Notes under the pieces: model-generated
What the model was told of the DNA's origin: nothing
Database searches by the model: none
The model's input: the letters and a program-made list of their open reading frames with translations, nothing else
Shown: positions 53,901-64,000 of the stretch, in pieces
Layout: each line of letters opens with the position of its first letter
Position numbering within the stretch: the first letter of the stretch is position 1
From: Brasenia schreberi
Taxonomy: Eukaryota > Streptophyta > Magnoliopsida > Nymphaeales > Cabombaceae
DNA: 64,000 nt
Direction: 5' to 3'
NCBI GenBank assembly: GCA_036023115.1
Contig: JAYKKT010000073.1
Span: 12,835,001 to 12,899,000 of the forward strand
Translations under genes and position numbers: made by a program

Positions 53901-56900
53901 AAAATTGGCACATATTTAATCCCTCAAAAGGATAATTTTAAATAACTAGAGTTAATTTGTGATGGAAGAATTGATGAAGATGTTACGTATAGAATTAATG
54001 CAAGTTGGTTAAAATGGAGAGGAGCATTAGGTATTCTTTGTGATAAGAAGATACCATTAAAGGTAAAAGGTAAATATTATAGAGCAACAATTAGACCTAC
54101 CATGTTTTATGGTTCCTGAGTGTTGGGCAGTTAATCAACATGTACAAAAGATGTCTGACAAAAATGAAGATGTTGAGATGGATGATTAGTCGTACAAGGA
54201 AAGACCGTATACATAATAAGGTTATTAGAAATAAATTGGGAGTGACACCAGTAGAAGATAAAATGAAGGAATATCGTTTAAGACATATAGAAAGAAGATC
54301 AAAAGAAGCGCCTGTAAAAAGGTATGAAAAACTAGATTTTGAAAGTATTAAAAGAGGTAGATGACGACCACAAAAGTGTTGGAATGAAAAAATACAGAAC
54401 GATCTAGCTTATGTTGAGTTAATTGCTAACATGGCACATGATAGGGCTATGTGGAAACAAAGAATCCATGTAGCCGACCCCATCTAGTATGAGAAAAGGC
54501 TTACTTGTTGTTGTTGACTAGACATTAATAAAGTCCTAGTCGTTTCCATAATGTGTCGACGCTCCTGTTTACCAACACCATTTTGTTTAGTTTTTGTACA
54601 AGACTTTTTTATGTAAAATACCATGTCAAACTCATTAGAGACAAACTCACCTCTAGACTTGCATCTAAAATTTTTAATATTAGTATCAAACTGATTTTTA
54701 ACAACATTGTGAAAGATAACAAAGTTTTTAAAAACTACAAACTTACCTATCAAATATATCTATGTATATCTAATAAAATCATCAATAAAAGTTACATAAT
54801 ATAAGACTCCTTTCGACATAAGAGGTGCAGGAACCCAAGCGCCAGAATGCATAAGTTCAAAAGGTTTACTTGCGATAAAAGTCCTATTAAGGAAAGGGAG
54901 ATGCTTCATTTTGCCAAGAAACTATCTTTAAAAAAATTCTTAATATTTTTTATTTCAAGAGAACATTTCTATAATTTTTGGATATTCAAATGTTCAAGCT
55001 TTTGTGCTACAAAAATGTATCCTTTGATAATACATTATAGTGACCAAAATTTTAAACATGTAAATTATCCATCACATATAAACCGCCTTTTCTATCGCCG
55101 CATCCAATCACCTTCTTCGAGAAGTGATCCGATGAGAAAAAAGCAACACCCCCACTATCTGAAATTTGTAAAATTGAGAGTAAATTCAAGTTCAATTTTG
55201 AAACTAAACTTTGAGAACAAAAAATGCTTTATTTTCAAAATGCCTCATTTTTTAAAAATTTCAAATGAACCAAAACTTTTATAATGCATTTTGCTAAAAG
55301 ATTTTACTGTACATCCCGTGAAAGTAGGCTCCATGATCAAGTAATCATAGATTCATACCTTGTGAGGAAGTGGTAGAACACACCACACCAAAAATAGATG
55401 CATTTTCTTTCAATTACATCTCTAGTTGCTTCATTTTCTCTTCAAGTTTAAGAAGAATTGAGGTTTGGTGTATCTCCCGTCAACAACAACTACCTTCTTT
55501 AATCTTGAATACCTTGGCTTAATATGTCCAACTTCTTTACAATGACAACAAACCACTCCTTTCCGAGTATCACTAGTTCATTCCATTCTGAAATATAGAG
55601 GACGATAGGGCTTTATAGTAGCCCTCAGTCTAGAGGCAGACAATGCAGAGTTCTTTCATAATCTAGCTTCATTAAATCTAGTCTCCACCAATCAAGAGAT
55701 CGGCAAGAACCTCTTTTGTTTTGGTGTGGGAAAGTATTTTTGATGCATAAGTGAAAATTGAACATCTTCAAATTCCTTCATTAATTCTCTAAACAATTGA
55801 TAACAAAAATCTTAATTTTGTTCACATTATCGTGTATCAAATGATGTTCACATTTTTTTCATATCCATGTAATTGATTCCAAATGCTAGAAAATTTAGTA
55901 AAATACTCACTAACGCCCTTAACACATTGTCTTAGCGAAGATAACTTGTATCAAATTGTCATTTACTGTGCAACATTACTTTGTACATGAACTTTCTTTA
56001 AGTATTCTCATGCTTCCTTGGCAGTAGTAAAGTCGAGTAAGTTGGCATGAACGTAATCACTCACATTATTCATAAGAACCCTACAACACAATTTTGTGAC
56101 TTCCTTCATTTTCCTCGTTTTGTTCTTAAATAGCATGGATGGATGGTTTCATCCTTGTTCCACTCACATAGCCCACACTTTTTTAAAGTAGAGATAATTC
56201 TCCATGTTTTGTAATTGGAGCTTATCAAACAAAAGTTACCTCTCACTTTTATCTTTTATGGTATTATAACAATACTAACCTCGTGAGACTTTAAAGCTGC
56301 AAGAAGACTACCACAATGTCACCGATTAACTCAAAGAAAGTTGTTGCAACAAAAACTTTACAGCTTTCAACTAAATCAACAACTTGAATGAGCTTTTTCT
56401 TGGTGACTCTTATCTCATGGAGTTGTAAAAATTAGCACAAGGTGTCTCTCATCCACGAAAGTTTAATATGGCTAATACAACCACTAAATTAACTTGGATG
56501 GTTAAGAAGACTTCTTCAGGACCTGGACATGAGCCTTGGATCTACTCCAATCATGTGGCGTGATGACAATAGTGTCATATGTATCGCTAACAATAATACC
56601 TTCCGTGAATGGACAAAGCATATTGAGATGGATTGTCACTACATACAAGGCAATCATAAACTTCACTTCGTCAGATTTCATTTCTTAATTAGCAACTTTC
56701 GGTGATAACATTGTAAGTTTGAAGGGGTTGTTACATGTAATTAGAAATTAGGATATTGGTAATTTTTTATTTTTTTTCCTTTTTGTTTTTCATGTTACAA
56801 CAGCCAGCCATGCCTCCAACAGCTAGAAATTTAGCCGTTTGGAGACTGGTTGCTTGGCTGGTCCTCCTCTATAAAGCTCCAATCATGTTGTAATGTATGC

Positions 56901-59900
56901 CTGTGTGGCATAATTATGAAATATAATCTAAGGTTGTTTCAATCTTTCTCAGTTATATTCAGTTTGTTATTGTGTTGAGCTACGGAAGAGCATTAGATAG
57001 TCTCTTTTCGTGACCATATCTTGAGGATTTGTATTGGTGGACTGTGGTAGTCACCATTGGAAGTGTTTAACGAGTTGTTTTTTACATCATCCTGTTAATG
57101 TAATAGGGTGGCACGGGCCATCAGGGCCCGTGCACCACTTGGATATGGACCAGGGCCACTAGGGTCCTGGCCATAGCCGTTGGAAGCCCCAACGGCTAGT
57201 GCTGGCCAAGGCTGGCCGGCCAGCACTAGTCTCTAGTGCCTTCTTTTGTTCTTCTTTCATGGCTTCTCACGTACATATGTAACCTCTATAAATACCCTAT
57301 CACACTATGAATATAGTGTGCAGTCTTTGCACTGCTTTTTGACTCGTTTATATGTGCTTTCGCTCTTGTGTTTGTTACTCTTGAAGATCGGCATCCATAC
57401 TTGAATGCCATTTTATTCTTGGCGATTTGGTGGACTTGATTCGTGCAATATCAACCTTCGTTAATTGACGAATATTTACATGGTATCAGAGCCTCGGATT
57501 GAAGATATTGAGCGCATTGGGAAGCATGCTAACTTTGAAAATTCTACGGTTCTTGGTTTTCGATATTTCAAAGTTCAAAGTAAACTTTAGAAAATATGTT
57601 TATCTTGAAAATCGAAGGAAAATAATGAAATTTTCAATTGATTATGTTGTTTTCATGAAAATTTTGGAATAACAATGTGTTTGAAGATATAACTTTCTTA
57701 GAAATATATGATTATGGTTTTCTTGTATATATGCTTATGTTTTTGAAATTGAACTTTTGATTTTAATAAACGATTCTTGACTAAAGAAAATTTGTGGCTA
57801 TGTTTGATATGTTCGAAACATTTGAAAACTTAGTTGTTGTTTATCAAAGACAATGAGTTAGTAATAATACTTTTGACATTCTCGTTTTTCAAAATATATA
57901 TATATATATAGTATTTTATCATTGTCCTTTGTTATTGATCCATATCTTGCCCTTAATGAGTTTGAAGAAGACGATAGATTAGTTCATTCGCGTTGCATTG
58001 CTTCATTTCTCAAATCTCAATCTTCTCAATTTGTTTGTCCATATTCTTGTTACCCATATCTTCGTTTTATGTAGAAATTTACTTCCTTTTGCTATGAATC
58101 TTAATAGTGGTTGTTACTTGGGTTCTTAGTTCATGGTTGTTATAAGAACATTATGCGATCTATTTTTGGATTAAGGATGGTTTATTAGTTTATCTCTCCT
58201 TTCTTTGAAAAATCCTATGTTGTTTCGGTGCAAATATGATAACTTAAGATTTCTTGAAGCATGTTTTTGAAATGGTCATTAAATAATTACTTGGATTTTT
58301 GAAGAAATCACTGTGTGTTTTAGTGCTAATTGCCCTTTGTTGGTTGCGACTGTTTGTTTGTTGGTGTGTTTTCGATATCTCTCCTTGGTTTCTCTTATGA
58401 AGTTCTGTTTGGGTTTTGGCATTTGAGTGACTTCATAAGGGTTGAAATAGCTTTACCCTTTTGTCCTTGAAAATTGGCTTAATAAAGATTGAGTACTTAA
58501 CTAATCGTTGATTCTCTATATGTGGTCTTGTTTGGCTTGTTTACTTATCACGATATCAGCCGTCATTCTTTGATTGCCATGTGAATTCAGCTAGTGCATG
58601 CACTCTTTGTTATGGTGGCTGCTTTCAGAATTCCTTGGGTTCGATTTGTCTTGTAGTTGGGATATGCAATATTCCAATAATATCATTTTGTTTTTGTGAG
58701 AACCACTTTTTCTTATCATTGATTTGAAAATATTAAGCTCTACGTGTTTTAGATGGACTTATTGATGAGAAATATGAGTTTAGTTTGATTATTGAAACAT
58801 TTTAGTGGTTTACTGCGTTCCCTTCTCATGAAAAACATGAATCTTTTCTGTTGCACTTAATATTATTGCATGTTTGTATATTATTTGTATTGTTGAGTTA
58901 AATGAACATATTTGGCTATTCGACCCGATTCCGCTGTGCATGGTATTCAGACTTGAGCCCATCCAGGTGTGTTCCTTCCAACTTGGTTATATGTAATCTT
59001 GATTATGTACTTACGGAGTTAAATCAAATTGTTTGATAGCATGTTTAGAAGAAAAATGTGTTGTGACAATTGAATGATTTCAAACTTGTTTATTGATAAG
59101 TTCGAAAATATATTTGTTGGAAAACAATAAGGGGTATCTTCTTGTATAATTGAGATCCATGTTGTTGGCCTTTTGTTGAAGACCTTTGTGATTAAGGTGC
59201 TTCATGTTGGTGGCCTTTTATTGGAAATTAATTGATATTTTAAGATGCATTTATTGTTATTTGAAAATTTGATACGATTTCAAACTTCGCTATGGATAAG
59301 TTCGAAAATGTATTTGTTGAAAAACGATAAGGGATATCTTCTTCTGTAAATGAGATCCATGTTGTTGGCCTTTTGTTGAAGACCTTTGTGATTAAGGTTT
59401 GAGCTTAGCCTTAAAGCTTGTTTGACTTGGCGTGTTTTGAGCTTAACCTTAAAAAGCTTGTTTGACTTAGTGGGTTTTGAGCTTAACCTTATAAAGCTTG
59501 TTTGACTTGGTAGGTTTTGAGCTTAACCTTAAAAAACTTATTTGACTTGGCGGGTTTTGAGCTTAACCTTAAAAAACTTGTTTGACTTGGCGGGTTTTGA
59601 GCTTAACCTTAATAAGCTTGTTTGATTTGAAGGTTTTGAGCTTTGCCTTAAAAAGCTTGTTTGGGTTCAAGTTTGTCCTTAAAACTTGGGTTTTGAGTGT
59701 AACCTTAAAATGCTTGTTTGATATACCAAGGTCCCCTTATAATATCACAAGTTTGTAGTGATTTATGAATCTAGTTATTATAGACAATCCTATTTGAATG
59801 ATATCAATATTTTCTTTTAAATGAGTTTCTTGAGAACATCAACTTATGTTTTTGGTTTATTCTTTGGATTAGATATTATACATTATCTTTGTGATTTCAT

Positions 59901-62900
59901 TAAGATTGAGCAAATGTATGTATTGATACTTCGTTGATTTTCATGCAGGATGATAAATAAGTTAACGCATTGATTATGGAACGATGATTTGGAGTTGTTT
60001 CAAAGGAAGCTGTGGCAACTTGGATACTAATTTTGTAGAAATTTTTGTAATAAGTTCGTTGAAAATTGAGTTGTATTTGATTTATGTTGGACAAACTTCC
60101 GTTGTATCCCCTGTAAGTTTGAGGGGGGGTGTTAATGTAATAGGGTGGCTCAGGCCATCAGAGCCCGTGCACCACTTGGATATGGCCCAGGGCCACTAGG
60201 GTCCTGGCCATGGCCGTTGGACTCCAACGGTTAGTGTTGGCCAAGGATCGGCATCCATACTTGAATGCCATTTGATTCTTGGCGACTTGGTGGACTTGAT
60301 TCGTGCAATATCAACCTTCGTTAATTGACGAATATTTACACATCCCCCATTTGATAAATCAAAAGTACATTCCACTTTAAAAAGCAATCATTAGTGCAAC
60401 TTATGCTTTAGTATTTGGAGTTATTATGCTATGTACAAGCCTATGCCCTTGATATTAGATCAAGGCGATAAAAATGCAAGCAGAAAAGCAACTGACAAAG
60501 TATGACATGTCACTGACTACACCACAAATCCCCTTGAAGAACTCTAGAACAAGAACGGTGATCCGGTGAGAAATGCTGAATTAAAGCTCAAAATCTAGGA
60601 CAACTATGGCAGTGTTTTCTTGTGTACGTTACTGAGTACTAGCTAAGAACATAGTAAGAGAAAAAGATCACCAACAAAACACCAATGAGGCAAAGGTTAA
60701 ACATTGAAAGCTAAAGGGGGAGAGGGGAAAGGATGAGCAATAGGATCTCCACAAATAACATTTCATGCTAAATTTTCCTAATAAGTTTGGACTTCATCAT
60801 AAAGCAGGAGATGAAAAATGATAAATCAACCAGCAGTCTAGGAACCAGTACAATGTAAAAAGGTACCTTCCGCGAAGGAACCTGTTGAATATCAGGGGAA
60901 CGGAAAACATGGTCTGCAGAATGGCAACTTAAGGCGGATATGTCATGAGGAACATGTGATCCTCCCAGTGATGTTCCATTGAGTAGTTCGCTGAAGCTCT
61001 TGATCCTAATTTTTTTGTTAGATCCAGCATACCCAATTTCTGTTTCACACTCTTCATCATCCCAGCATCTTCTATACTGGAAATCCCAGATCTGGACCTG
61101 AAAGGATGAAGTACAGAAGTCTAAATCTGTATTATAAGTAGCCAGACTCTCATGGTCATAGATAGGTACACGCAATAAGTACTGTAGCTTAAGATAAATA
61201 TTGTAATAATAGTACTTAAAATCTCAAGAAAGTCTTAAAGAATCCCTAAAAAGAGTAATTTGTTGGATTAATGTTAATTATGATTGGGTTAATTAAACCC
61301 ATGGTCATTAATAACATTTAATTCATATTGATATCCCAAATATTCAATTGATGCATTATTGATATATGTGAAAATCTTATAGGTAAAAAGTCATGTGTGA
61401 GAGACTTGTGCATGTGGTGACCAAGAGGAGATAAAGTTTAGTCCCATATTTAAAAATGAGACACCACATGCACGCACTGGCCAGGGTGGGCTTGTGCTTG
61501 GGAATTGTTCTCGATCTATCTTTTTGGAAGAAAATCTTTTGATCTAACAAACGGTATGAAGAGGTACATCGTTTGGATCGGATCGAGGATACGTGCAAGC
61601 AATTAGGGTTCACATACTTATTTGTCCTTTTGCTCGTGGTATTTCCTACAGTGTGATTACTCAGCGTGGTCGAGATCGACTTCAAGCCAGGTACATGCCT
61701 TTGAAGTTGTGTGAGCATTCATTTTATCCTGGGACGAAGGTGTAGGTACTCGTACTCATAGTGGGGCATTGATTTCTCCAAGACAAGTGCACAAGGGCGA
61801 CTCACATAGATAAGCTCTTATTATTATTATTGCTTTTGCTTTTGTTTTCCGTACGATTTGTTTATGGCTTACTTTGGACCTACGGTTGTTGGTGTTGATT
61901 GGTGCATATTTATATTTGTTGCATATTGGTTTATTATGCATGCATTTCTATGATTTTTGCCAATAGAATCCTCATTACATGATAATTAATCATTAAAAAC
62001 ATGCACTAACTAAGCTGATAACACCCAATACGCGTATAATACCCATTACATGATAGATAAATATATGCCCCTATCTTGTATGACAGACACAGTATAGGGA
62101 TGCTTCATAAGTCAGTCATAGTATGCTGTCATACCATATGGCAAATGATGTCGGCTACAGTATGTTTTTCCTTTCCATATGCACGACGCTTAACAGTATT
62201 TACAACATTTATCTGAATTAGTGTATCTGATTGCTTGCTGGTAGGATAATTTTCAATAAAAGAAAAAGAAAAACCTCAAAGAGCAATCGTGCTCTATCAT
62301 TCAGCGCTAGTAACATTCTACTGCTGCCTTGCACAATCATGGTCATGGATGAATAATAACTGAAGGGAAGAAGTCGCAAGAAGAAATAGCAGGATTTCCA
62401 TGTGTGTCCTTAAGGAGAAGAAGTGCGGATGTTAGGAGAGAATCATCGACTTATCAGATATGTTTTAAAATCCCTAGGGGTTCTTTTAAGTTTTAAACTG
62501 CATAGTGCCTCACTCAGGCTAAGAGAGGGAGTCCCCTTGAGCGGATTTGGTCTAGGACTGCAACACCCTGCATAAGATAGAACAATTAATTGCGATAGAT
62601 GTGAAGTCTCAGACACCACAAATTCACAATACCCACAAAGACTCGAAACAAAAGGCAAAAGAAATTTTCCAAGTTTTTAGGCAATGCTATAGGAATCATA
62701 TCCTTTCCTTGGTTCGTTTAGATCCTTTTTAATAGTTTGGTTCAAACTTGCTATCATGTGACACGATATTTTTCTCAAAAGTCATTAGAAAGCTTGTTCA
62801 GTAAATCAAAGCTATGCATTTGCGACCTCAATTTGCAACATGTATTTCAATAGTTCAAACTTGCACAAGATGCTTCTGAAAGCTGTGGTTAAGCCTAACA

Positions 62901-64000
62901 GACAAATATGAAAACCACATATTTGCAAGTACTAAACCACCAAAATGATTTTATACTTACATGTGATGGAACTATACTACGAAAAAAAACAAATATTTTA
63001 AAGCCTAACAGAAAATAAACACAGGTGAAAAAAAAAATTAGATACTGAGACAAAAGAAAAACCTGGTTAGATCGATCTGAAGCACGAACACGCCACATAG
63101 GCTCTTCGGCGACACAATTTGCTCCAAAACCAGGAACCTCTGCGGGGAATACCATCGATTCCATATACGTGGGCTGCTGATCCGCATCAACTATGCCTTC
63201 TTGCAACCGATCACTGTAAGAATCTGGCACTTGGAGATTGCTTGTAGGGACTTTCTGGCCAGGCGTTTCAGGACTTAGATCCTCAACAGCTTCAAGGTTT
63301 TCTTTGGTCATTTCTTTCCTGAGCAATTCTACAAGTTGGCGAATCATAACTTTCTTCCGCTTCCCATGGGTCAATTTCTGATCCTAAATTGTACAGATAC
63401 GGGAAATTTGACAACCCAACTAAAATATACCTACAAACTTCCTGATAAAAAAATAGACACACTCTTACAGTTCGTGTTCTGACTTTGCCCTCAACAGACA
63501 AGAATGAAGCTTAGTACATCTATGCGTGACAAATTGAAGTGCATAGCACCTGCCCTGCTGAAACTAATCACTGGGACAACTTAATAGTTGACGTAAACAC
63601 GATTTTCTGAACTGAAATTGAAAATAGTACCTTTGAAAGAGAGCAAGATGAAGCAGTGACGACGTCAGGAAGACCAAAGATCTCGAGCGGATTATCAGTG
63701 TAGCTGTCGATCAAATCGGATCGGAACCAATCCAAACCCTCGTGTCCAACACAGGAACCTTCAAGGACTGGCTGGAAGGACTCATCGGAGAGATCCACGC
63801 CCCAGGCAGAAGCAAGATCCCGGGCGGACGGGCAGTCCGAGAAAACCTCAATCGGCTGGCGGATGTGGTGGATCGCCGAAAAGCAATTGGCGTGACCGTC
63901 AGAATCGCATTCCCGGCAGAGCACCAAGGCGTCCGTGGCGCACCGGAAGGCCGCCGGCTGCGAGGCGCAGTTGTCGCAGAGTTGCGACCGCGTGTGCTTC
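50954..64000 (-). CDS. COL: CONSTANS-like B-box/CCT protein, COL14/15 type (5' end outside window)
   Basis: A nuclear transcription factor of the BBX family; relatives act in light, circadian and flowering control. Minus-strand exons are 64000-63631 (partial), 63383-63063, 61097-60867, 51426-51140 and 51068-50954; all have GT/AG borders, and phases join without a stop over about 416 codons. The first visible exon holds a B-box (LCDNC...RC...LCREC...H...HH), matching the second B-box of Arabidopsis COL14, then [18 protein letters not shown], the block that follows it in this subgroup. The third has [10 protein letters not shown], also typical. Exons 4 and 5 encode the CCT domain, split between RR and [21 protein letters not shown], then [20 protein letters not shown] and GRFVKAN. 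The stop comes 8 codons later. The first B-box and promoter must lie past 64000. Intron 3 is 9.4 kb because of nested retrotransposons. B-box count and subgroup are inference from similarity. Confidence 0.95.
52324..52675 (+). repeat. Left LTR of the Copia element
   Basis: It aligns along its whole length with 56729-57086: ATGTAATTAGGAATTAGGAT, CAGCCAGCCATGCCTCCAA, TTCTCCTCTATAAAGCTCCA (a likely TATA region) and GAGGATTTGTATCGGTGGAC all recur in order. Its first bases are AG rather than TG, a mutation. It ends CTTACA. Confidence 0.88.
53149..54516 (+). mobile_element. RTE-like LINE, copy D (5' truncated, 15-bp target duplication)
   Basis: The copy starts inside reverse transcriptase and runs to the 3' tail of GTT repeats at about 54504-54516. 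RT blocks are recognisable in three frames: [40 protein letters not shown] and a catalytic box reading FAYD instead of F/YADD. The exact repeat ACTAGACATTAATAA flanks it (53134-53148 and 54517-54531). Such 5' truncation with a target duplication is the signature of target-primed reverse transcription. It splits the Copia integrase region, so it is younger than the Copia insertion. Confidence 0.93.
56729..57086 (+). repeat. Right LTR of the Copia element
   Basis: It begins TGTTACATGTAATTAG directly after the purine tract and ends TTTTTTACA, so it keeps the TG...CA ends of an LTR. It differs from the left LTR at many positions, which suggests an old insertion. Confidence 0.88.
57093..57480 (+). 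repeat. Left LTR of the non-autonomous element (388 bp)
   Basis: It starts TGTTAATG and ends ATATTTACA. It has a TATA box (CTATAAATACC, about 57285-57295) and a long palindromic GGCTGGCCGGCCAGC block near 57211-57226, both absent from the right LTR. Confidence 0.93.
57481..57492 (+). other. Primer-binding site of the non-autonomous LTR element
   Basis: TGGTATCAGAGC follows the left LTR with no spacer; it is complementary to the 3' end region of plant initiator tRNA-Met used by many Copia elements. Confidence 0.92.
59090..59396 (+). repeat. Duplicated block inside the non-autonomous element
   Basis: A block of about 105 bp containing GATAAGTTCGAAAATATATT, GAGATCCATGTTGTTGGCC and GAAGACCTTTGTGATTAAGG occurs at about 59095-59197 and again at about 59294-59396 with few differences. 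A shorter partial copy (TTGGTGGCCTTTTATTGGAA) lies between them. Confidence 0.85.
59397..59725 (+). repeat. Minisatellite, about 40-bp unit, about 8 copies
   Basis: The unit is TTTTGAGCTTAACCTTAAAA followed by AGCTTGTTTGACTTGGCGGG. The first five or six units are close to identical and the last two or three shorter and more divergent. It follows directly on the duplicated block. Confidence 0.92.
60121..60129 (+). other. Polypurine tract of the non-autonomous LTR element
   Basis: GAGGGGGGG ends directly at the first base of the right LTR (TGTTAATG), as expected for the plus-strand primer. Confidence 0.88.
60130..60340 (+). repeat. Right LTR of the non-autonomous element (211 bp, internal deletion)
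   Basis: It has the same start and end as the left LTR but lacks about 177 bp corresponding to about 57211-57386. The join lies in the short shared sequence around CCAAGG/GAAGATCGG. The lost part includes the TATA box. Confidence 0.92.

Larger units (their letters stand above)
52324..57086 (+). mobile_element. Copia-type LTR retrotransposon, rearranged, in COL intron 3
   Basis: Two similar LTRs (52324-52675 and 56729-57086) bracket the element. Next to the left LTR is TGATATAGAGC, a decayed form of the TGGTATCAGAGC primer site complementary to initiator tRNA-Met. Before the right LTR are a plus-strand RNase H end (CDNS-like [24 protein letters not shown] at about 56560-56640, given here only in outline) and a purine tract GAAGGGG. 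However, the gag zinc knuckle ([11 protein letters not shown], about 55560-55520), gag UBN2-like part (56250-55750) and integrase core (about 54850-54540; YYVTFIDDF) are on the minus strand. The interior is thus inverted or composite. Many stops; the reverse transcriptase region is largely missing. A LINE sits inside at 53149-54516. Confidence 0.82.
57093..60340 (+). mobile_element. Non-autonomous LTR retrotransposon without coding capacity
   Basis: All structural marks are present: LTRs starting TGTTAATGTAATAGGG and ending GAATATTTACA, a primer site TGGTATCAGAGC directly after the left LTR, a purine tract GAGGGGGGG directly before the right LTR, and a perfect 5-bp target duplication CATCC (57088-57092 and 60341-60345). 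The 2.65-kb interior has no open frame with any gag or pol resemblance, so it must use proteins from another Copia element. It contains a minisatellite and a duplicated 105-bp block. It lies 6 bp from the 3' end of the Copia element in the same intron. Confidence 0.93.

Noticed and set aside
59397..59725. Regular repeat considered as a CRISPR-like array
   Set aside because: Units follow each other without unique spacers and lie in a plant LTR element; it is a minisatellite.

Overview
This is plant nuclear DNA, almost certainly from an angiosperm. The genes have many small introns with GT/AG borders. They encode a plant-type GDPD1 phosphodiesterase, mitochondrial pyruvate dehydrogenase E1 beta, a CASP-like membrane protein and a CONSTANS-like B-box/CCT factor. 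The spaces between are filled with plant-type repeats: RTE-like LINEs, hAT elements, Copia and non-autonomous LTR elements, foldback MITEs and long CT/TA microsatellites. I cannot name the species from the sequence.

Layout. 1-1270: AT-rich intergenic DNA. 1654-6642 (+): complete GDPD1-type gene, 8 exons, 380 codons, with an old LINE remnant in one intron. 7990-9875: decayed LINE copy A, cut off inside reverse transcriptase. 9876-12900: small repeats, including a hAT MITE. 13975-21874 (+): complete PDHB gene, 14 exons, 380 codons; its 3.8-kb intron 6 holds a broken hAT transposase and a fresh-looking tandem duplication. 21875-26980: microsatellites and MITEs. 26981-33091 (+): a possible, unrecognised and partly decayed gene with a second hAT element inside. 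33092-36323: no clear gene. 36341-39714 and 41427-44697 (-): two near-complete LINE copies with target-site duplications. 46644-47368 (+): complete CASPL1-type gene, 3 exons, 183 codons. 50954-64000 (-): COL14/15-like gene, five exons visible, 5' end outside the window.

The most striking structure is the COL gene. Its last two exons, which encode the end of the protein including the CCT domain, lie 9.4 kb from the exon before them. Most of that intron is nested retrotransposons: a Copia element (52324-57086) holding a 5'-truncated LINE with a perfect 15-bp target duplication, and, 6 bp beyond the Copia 3' LTR, a non-autonomous LTR element (57093-60340) with a perfect 5-bp target duplication. 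Reading frames and splice phases still join across it.

The four host genes act in unrelated processes (phospholipid/phosphate salvage, mitochondrial acetyl-CoA formation, membrane scaffolding, transcription), so this is an ordinary plant gene neighbourhood, not a functional cluster. Novelty lies in how mobile elements are layered on the genes. Exon borders were read by eye from splice signals, frame and family similarity; no alignment or RNA data were available.
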